Origin: Magnolia sinica
Lineage: Eukaryota > Streptophyta > Magnoliopsida > Magnoliales > Magnoliaceae
Direction: 5' to 3'
Assembly: GCF_029962835.1 (NCBI RefSeq)
Contig: NC_080591.1
Coordinates: 43,097,501 to 43,161,500, forward strand
DNA: 64,000 nucleotides
This document shows, piece after piece, positions 57,608 through 64,000 of the stretch. Below the pieces are notes generated by a model. It was not told the origin of the DNA, ran no database searches, and worked only from the letters and a program-made list of their open reading frames with translations. The first letter of the stretch is position 1, and every line of letters begins with the position of its first letter. Position numbers and translations under genes: made by a program.

Positions 57608-58141
57608 TTACGGGCTCCTCCACTGCACATGACACCAAATAAGACAACGGCTCTCCTCTAGGCTCAGCAACGAACTGGAACTGCGGCAAGCTATTATACG
57701 AAATGTGACTATCCTCATGGAGTAGTCCAAGATGGCATAGTACTCAGTGAGCCAATCCATACCCAGGATGACATCGGACTCTGACATCGGTAACATAAAC
57801 AAATCGGCAGGTAAGAAAGTCTCTCTCACCAACACGGGGCAGGACGAACAGAAGTGACCTAACACTGCGGTCTTCCCTAAGGGCGTCGATACTAAAAATC
57901 CCTCATGGGCAGACTCTATTGGTAATCCAGTTGAACGATAAAAACCCTCGGACATAAAGGAGTGTGAAGCACTGAAATAAAAAAACTCAGGCAATGTATG
58001 CAGAGATAGGAAGAATACTCTCAACGACTCCTCCGAATGACTGCAGGTCCTGCTGAGCCTCGTAGAACCTAGCCTGAGCTGGCTGGGGAGGTGCCTATCC
58101 CCTCTGAGGTCTGAAGCATATGGCTGATAACATGGCTTCAA
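57608..58141 (-). pseudogene. Protease region of gypsy-4
   Basis: One frame of 177 codons contains FYFSASHSFMS (the DSGASHSFIS active-site region with the DSGA part lost or changed), then FLPADLFMLPMSESDVILGM followed by DWL, the retroviral-type aspartic protease signature of plant Ty3/gypsy elements. Loss of the catalytic Asp-Ser-Gly suggests inactivity. The C-terminal part runs toward the RT with a frame break. Confidence 0.85.
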
Positions 58142-58149
58142 AGGCCAAA

Positions 58150-58885
58150 ACGTAAGCCGTTCTCAAAATGACGGGCCTTTCACTCCTTATCATCATTCAA
58201 ATACGGCGCGAACCTAGACCGCGCGACAAAATGAGCCACGTACTACACCACGGATATATCTCCCTACACCACGGTCTCAAACTCAAATGCTCGCTGTCGT
58301 CAAATGTGGTCGAGGAAATACTGTCGGTCAAATCATTCAATGAAATCCACCCATGTCCATGCAAAATCAGCTCATGTAGCATGGCTGACAGAGGTCCACT
58401 AATGATCGGCCTCTCCCTCAAGCAAATACATAGCCAAAGGGACCCACTTCTGGGTTGTACATCTCATGGTCTCGAACATCTTCTCCATTTGGGAGCATCA
58501 CCTCTTGATGCAGTTGGATCAGGCTCTCCCTAGAATTGTGGGGGATCGAGCCGAAGAAAATCTCATAATAGGAAGCTTGTGTGCTCTTGCTCTATCTACT
58601 CCGGGGTCTCAGCTGGGTTCCTGCCCTACTCCTGGAGGGCTTTTGTCATAGCTTAGAGCATCTGCTATAACTGATTGGCACCAACTGGCATGATAGGGGC
58701 TGCGCTGGTCTCGAACGGAGGCGCATGATCTATAGGGGTCTCGAGAGTGAGAGCAGGAGGCTCGGGCGGGGGAATGAGAACTGCAGGTGGCAGAATGAGA
58801 ACCTCAGGTAGAGGAATGGGATCCTTAGGCGATGGAGCAAGGGCCGCTCAGGTCACTCGGGTGCCTCGCCTAGGTGGAGGAATGC
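58150..58885 (-). pseudogene. Gag of gypsy-4, 5' part
   Basis: Begins at the junction near 58885 with PPPRRGTRVT, then a Pro/Leu-rich stretch, QEYGR-like text, MYNPEVGPFGYVFA-like text (about 58450), and SLVDLCQPCYMS with frameshifts, corresponding to the gag core with a GEADHWW-like motif (about 58410). Leader and 5' LTR are absent because copia-3 sequence begins immediately upstream. Confidence 0.7.
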
Positions 58886-61586
58886 GATGTATTCAGTCTC
58901 GGAAGTAGAGAGTGATATAGAACTTTGTTTCTTGTTAAACCAAGAAACCAAACAATTTCCAATATAGAAACAACCACCACTGGTTGATTTCCTATCATTA
59001 ATATTACCAGCCCAATCAGCATCTAAGTACCCAGCCAGTCGAACACTAATATCATATGGATACCAGAGACCAAATTTAGTAGTACTTGTGACATATCGCA
59101 TAATCCTCTTAACAATTGTTAAATGTGACTCTTTAGGATCAGACTGATATCTAGTGCAAATACCAACACTTAAAGCAATATCAGGTCTACTAGTAGTTAA
59201 ATAAAGTTAACTGTCAATCATACTATCGAATAATTTAGGATCCACATTTTTACCTGTAGAGTCCTTTGAGAATCTTAAAGTTGTACTCATAGGAGTACCA
59301 AAATTCTTACCATTCTCAAATCCGAACTTTTTGATTAAGTGCAGAGCATATTTGGTTTGAGAAATAAAAATGCCAATAGATTGTTGTTTCACTTGCAATG
59401 CTAGGAAATAATTCAATTCCCGAACCATGCTCATTTCAAACTTAGATTTCATTAAATCTGCTAACTCAACAATCATGTTAGAACAGGTAGATCCATAAAT
59501 AATATCATCAACGTATATCTGCACTATTAAGAAGTGATCATTAAGTTTCTTAACAAAGAGAGTCTTACCTACACTTCCCAATTGAAAATCATGACTTAGT
59601 AAAAACTTAGTCAATTTCTCATACCATGCTCTGGGAGCTTGTTTTAAACCGTAGAGAGCCTTTTTAAGGCGATAGACATAATCAGTGTTCTTAGGGTCTT
59701 CAAAATCCATTAGTTGTTCAACATATACTTCTTCATGCAGATCACCATTTAAGAAAGCACTCTTCACATCCATTTGATAAATTTTGAATTTTCTAAAGCA
59801 AGCAATGGATATAAATAGTCTGATTGACTCAAGACGAGCTATTGGTGCAAAGGTTTCATCATAATCAATACCCTCAATTTGAGTGTACCCTTGTATAACT
59901 AGTTTAGCCTTATTTGGAATTATATTACCAAGTTCGTCAGACTTATTTTTGAAAATCCACTTAGTTCCTATAATATGTTTATCTTTAGGTCTAGGAATAA
60001 GATACCAAACATCATTTCTCATAAATTGGTTAAGCTCTTCTTGCATCGTAACAATCCAGTTTCATCAGTAAGAGCTTCTTTTACGTTTGCCAGTTCAATC
60101 TGGGATATAAAACATACGTAATTACATATGTCTTCTAGTTGTCTATAAGTACGTACACTTGTGAGAGGGTTTCCAAGAATCTGAGTGATTGGATGATCTT
60201 TAACAGTCCTTAGTTTAGAGTCAGTTTGATTTGATGAAGTATTTGGTTTGTCAATTAAAAGAACTTCATCATTATTTGAACTTGGGGCAAGTGTAATCAA
60301 GTGATCATCTATGACCACATTAATAGATTCTTAAATAACACTGGTCCTTTTGTTCAATACACGATATGCATGACTGTTTAAAGAATATTCTAAAAATATC
60401 CCTTCATCACTTTTAGTGTCAAACTTTCCCAGAGTTTCACGGTCACGTAAAATATAGCACTTACTGTCAAAAACTCGAAAGTATTTGACAGTAGGCTTCT
60501 GATCGAACCACAGTTCATAAGCAGATTTATTATTTGACTTACTTGCATAAACTCGGTTAATAGTATAGCATGCAGTATTTACGGCTTCAGCCCAAAGATT
60601 TTTAGGGAGCTTCATACTATTTAACATTACATTAACCATTTCTTGAAGCACTTTATTTTTTCTTTCAATAATTCCATTTTGTTGTGGGGTTTTATGTGCA
60701 AAGAATTCATGTAATGTCCCCTGATCGTTACATAATTTTTCAAAACTGCTATTCTCAAACTTAGATCCATGATCACTACAGATTTTACTGACTTGAGAAC
60801 CTTTTTCGGTTGGATCCATTTGATAATCATTTTTACTTCATCAAGGGTTTATGATTTATCCCTTAGGAAGGCTACCCTAGTGAATTTGGTAAAATCATCC
60901 ACAATTACCAATATATATTTTTTGCCACCTCGACTCTCCATCCTAGTTGGTCCTACAAGATCCATGCGGAGAAGTTCGAGAGGTTTAAATGTGGCATTAG
61001 AGTCCACCTTTTTGTGAGCACTCCTAGTTTGTTTGCCAATCTAGCATTCGCCACATATTTTGTCTACTTTTTACAATTTAGGTAGACCTCTTATTAGTTC
61101 TCTTTCACTCAATCTACAGAGATTGCGGTAATGTACATGTCCAGCGTATTTATGCCATAACTCGGTCTCATCGGTATGGACCATGTAACATAGTTGATTA
61201 GATGAGCTAGAATCACTTACGATGTAGTAGTTTTTAGACGTTCTACGACCAGTTAATATTACTGAACCATTTTTGTTTACAATTTCACACCCTAGGCTAG
61301 AAAATTTAATACTATGATTTTTATCACATATTTGAGAAATGCTTAACATGTTATGTTTTAACCCTTCAACGTATAAAACATTCTCAAATAAGGGGAGGTT
61401 AGAAAGTTGAACCATACCTTGGCTAATAATCCTACAGTCGCTGCCATTACCGAATGTGACTGAACCATTAGCCATGTCTTTGAGATCGGTAAATAGATCT
61501 TTATTACCAGTCATATGCCTTGAACATCTACTGTCTAAGTACCACTTTGAATGGCTTAAAGCTTTGAAAGCCATGTGAGCAACCAA
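58886..61586 (-). pseudogene. Pol of copia-3: protease, integrase, RT, RNase H
   Basis: Protease: WYLDSRCSRHMTGNKDLF at 61530, with the active-site DSG changed to DSR. GAG-pre-integrase: LWHKYAGHVHYRNLCR. Integrase: core motifs of 60820-61070 in the second frame, then SDHGSKFENSS and QQNGIIERKNKVLQEM (60331-60819). RT: 60318 leftward, with an open 279-codon block (59207-60046) holding [40 protein letters not shown] and [11 protein letters not shown]. RNase H: YLDADWAGNINDRKSTSGG (about 59010), ending at STSETEYIA. Frameshifts are fewer than in copia-1, so it looks younger. Confidence 0.92.
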
Positions 61587-63350
61587 GCAAGTAACCTTAG
61601 GAACTCATTTCATAACTGTTTTGGGTTTAGGAGTATAGTTGGTCTTTTTGTATTTATAATTGTTGTAGGAATGACCCACTGAGTTAGATTTTAAGAGCTT
61701 CTTAAGCAAATCAACTATCTTTTCAGCCAAAGGGTTTTGATTCTGATTTTTATAGTTGATTCAATTACTTTTAGGTTTGAATGATTGAAAAGTTTTAACA
61801 TTTTTAGAAAACTTTTAATTTGAACTATTTCCTTTTGAGTTTGAAGATTCTCCTTTCACAAACTTAGGAAAAGTATTCTTCTATTTAGGAAGAACACTTT
61901 ATCATAGCCCAAATCAGATTGGCCACCACATTTTCTTGATCCAGACAAAAGTATTTCGAATTTTGGATCACCTTGGGCATATCTCCATGTATCCTTTAAA
62001 CTCAAAAGAGAAGAGACTTCAAGTTTAAGTTTTTCATTTTCAGATTTTAGGTTTTCAATCAGGGAAGTTTTGAACTCTAAATCACATTTTGATTTTTCAA
62101 AACAATCTGAAATGTGGGATTTTTCTAAAAAAAGTGATTCAAAAATTTCTTTAAGCTTTAAAAACTTTTCTTTTTGAAGGTTTAATTTTACGACAATTTT
62201 ACAACTTTTCTTGTATAGGGCATTGTAAGCATCTTAAAGATCTTCTTCATTTTCACAATCACTGTTCAGATTTTCTTCACTTGTTGAATCATCATTATCT
62301 GAAAAAGTAAATTTGGCTAGAGTCATAAGGGCTTTAACTTCACTGCCTGACTCGGTTTCAGAATATTCTGATTCAGAAGAGGCTTCAGAATCAGAGGATT
62401 CATCCCAAGTAGCCAACATACTCTTCTTTTTGGGTTTGTCCTTTTTAGGACACTTGTTTGCTAAATGCCCATATTCTTGACAGTTGTAACATTGACTATC
62501 TTTTAAAGATTTCCAAGTTCTGGTTTTAGATCTTTTCTTATCATTTGATTTTTGAAAGTCAACCCTCTTTTTACTTTTGAAAATCTTATAAAACTTTTTC
62601 GCTAAAAGAGCCATATAATCTTTAAAATTTTCTACATCAGAATTTTCTTGAGAAATACATTTAGAAGATTTAAGAGCGATAGATTTACCTTTAGGAGATT
62701 TAAAGTTTAACATATAGGTCTATAAAGAACCAACTAGTTCTTCTACCTTCATATTGTCCGTATCACGAAGTTCCTGGATCGCGGTTACCTTAGAATTGAA
62801 CCGCTCAGGAAGTGAGCGTAGTATTTTTGCACACACTTTACTTTCTGGGATTTTATCACCCAGACCCCACATAGAGTTTACAATGTCATTTATTCTTATA
62901 TAAAAGTCCATAAACATTTCATTTTCTTCTATATGAATTTCCTTAAATTTGGTTGTCAGGAGTTGGACTTTAGATTTCTTAACAATTAAAGTACCCTGGT
63001 GTGTCATTTCTAAAATATTTCAAGCTTGCTTTGCAGTAGCATAGGATATAATTCTTTTGAATTCATTCGGTGATAGTGCGCAAGTAATTGCATTTAGTGC
63101 TTTTGCATTGGTACTACTCTCACTTTTCTAAACTGTAGTCCAAGTGAAATATGGTGAAACTTTTATTGATTTTGAACCATCGATACCAGTTACTTCAGTG
63201 GTAGGGGGTTCCATTCAGTCACTGTGGCTTGCCACGTGCTCTTATCCATGGATTTAAGGAAAATCATCATCTTGGCTTTCCAATAGGCATAATTGGAGCC
63301 GTCAAATGGTGGAGGCCTAGTGACTGAAAGGCTATCAAATTTTGACATCT
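61587..63350 (-). pseudogene. Gag of copia-3
   Basis: Starts MSKFDSLSVTRPPPFDGSNY at 63350, with WKAKMMIFLKSMDKSTWQA, a stop in the next stretch, then MTHQGTLIVKKSKVQLLTTK (63007), FMDFYIRINDIVNSMWGLGD and LPERFNSKVTAIQELRDTDN. After a stop at 62720 come FKDYMALLAKKFYKIFKSKK, an intact CCHC knuckle CYNCQEYGHLANKC (about 62480), and an acidic Ser/Glu tail (SDSEASSESEYSETESGSE). 61600-62230 is Lys/Asn-rich with a coiled-coil-like stretch in broken frames. Confidence 0.88.
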
Positions 63351-63417
63351 TATTAATAGCTTAAATTGATTATCTTAGGAAATAAATCCAAATATAAAGA
63401 ATTAGAACAAGCTATTA

Positions 63418-63430
63418 GGCTCTGATACAA
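63418..63430 (-). promoter_or_regulatory. Primer-binding site of copia-3
   Basis: On the minus strand TTGTATCAGAGCC, one base off the initiator tRNA-Met complement (TGGTATCAGAGCC), sits directly after the LTR end TTTTCAAG. Confidence 0.85.
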
Positions 63431-64000
63431 CTTGAAAAGGCCTATTTATATGTCCTAGAGGGGGGGGGTTGAATAGGACTATGCCAAATTTAAAATAATA
63501 ATAGTGGAATAAAACAATAAGATAGCCAAGAACAGGAAAGATAATAATTCACATTACAGATTGTAAAGCAATCACAAAATCTAGTTGTTCTAAGGACAAC
63601 CTTTCACCATAAAAACCAAGGGTTTATGGCAAGACAACCTTACTAGAACACTTAGAGAATTAAAAGCTAAAACTGTACAGGAACAAAAAGGAAATAACAA
63701 GAATTGAAATCTAAACTATTACAACATTCCCCACAGTACTTGAAATGTAATTATTACAACATTCACATCGACACATACATCCCACAATTTTGAATGATAA
63801 ATGATATAGAAATTAAACAAACATTCAAACCACAATATACAAAGAATTATAGTGGTTCGCCTGTGTGTTCACCAACTGTTAAGCAACAGCCACATAGATT
63901 ACTACTCCACTCCTAATATCCTCACACATGGGATATCAACGTTCACTATGAAAATAGGTTTCACAGGTTCACTTAAAACCTTCACAAATGTGTCTTTCAA
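63431..64000 (-). mobile_element. 5' LTR of copia-3 (partial, runs off the window)
   Basis: The reverse complement matches 53030-53560 of the copia-1 LTR: AATTTGGCATAGTCCTATTC, the C/G homopolymer (63460-63468), GGATATTAGGAGTGGAGTAG and GAACCACTATAATTC. Confidence 0.88.

Larger units (their letters stand above)
58886..63430 (-). mobile_element. SIRE-like Ty1/copia element copia-3, 3' truncated (internal region)
   Basis: Minus-strand element with primer site (63418-63430), gag, protease, integrase, RT and the start of RNase H, ending abruptly in STSETEYIA at about 58886. Protein and LTR sequences match copia-1 closely, for example [13 protein letters not shown] and VNSMWGLGD. The env-like ORF and 3' LTR are missing. 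Confidence 0.88.

Overview
This is plant nuclear DNA and reads as a gene-poor heterochromatic nest of transposons. I found no intact host gene and no rRNA or tRNA gene. Support for a plant comes from Ty1/copia elements primed by initiator tRNA-Met, Tat, Athila-like and Tekay-type Ty3/gypsy elements, a CACTA transposon with TAGCTACGGATTAAATCCGT subterminal repeats, and a TRIM element. Short blocks built on GGGCCCACC and 'ccatccat' words are very abundant. From memory this suggests a woody early-diverging angiosperm such as a magnoliid, but that is a low-confidence guess.

Layout. 1-2131: the 3' end of an LTR element (X) with a complete 825-bp 3' LTR, sitting in the RNase H region of a decayed Tat-type gypsy element (Y). 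2132-18069: the rest of Y, namely pol relic (2132-3845), 3' UTR, an antisense gene relic with its own TATA box and a 34-bp palindrome (10440-12971), and an LTR. Y is itself interrupted by two giant solo LTRs, A (4073-10153, minus) and L1 (13613-17807, plus), each with 5-bp target-site duplications. 18070-19540: unassigned relic DNA. 19541-34015: an Athila-like gag split at a GAT target by a 13.4-kb CACTA element (19821-33189), which is split in turn by a third solo LTR, B (24142-30501). The CACTA element carries exon/intron pieces of at least two host genes, all on the minus strand: an SMG9-like nonsense-mediated-decay factor (five exons) and a GH1 beta-glucosidase, plus an adaptin-ear/TASH3-like piece.

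34040-41637: a minus-strand SIRE-like copia derivative with LTR, env-like ORF and gag but no recognisable pol; a complete 551-bp TRIM lies in its gag. 41638-53560: a plus-strand SIRE-like copia (copia-1) lacking its 5' end, with gag, protease, integrase, RT, RNase H, env-like ORF and 3' LTR, interrupted by a fourth solo LTR, L2 (46133-50150). 53561-58885: a minus-strand Tekay/Del chromovirus (gypsy-4) with a truncated 3' LTR. Its LTR start is homologous to the four solo LTRs and identifies their family. 58886-64000: a minus-strand copia (copia-3) of the same family as copia-1, lacking its 3' end and running off the window.

All coding regions carry stops or frameshifts, so nothing here is likely to be autonomous. 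Genes act together only in the retrotransposon sense (gag, protease, integrase, RT-RNase H between LTRs). The parts most worth a second look are the multi-gene CACTA capture, the antisense gene with palindrome promoter in the Tat element, the gag-plus-env copia without pol, and three unrelated elements whose LTR-specific short words recur in their internal 3' regions.
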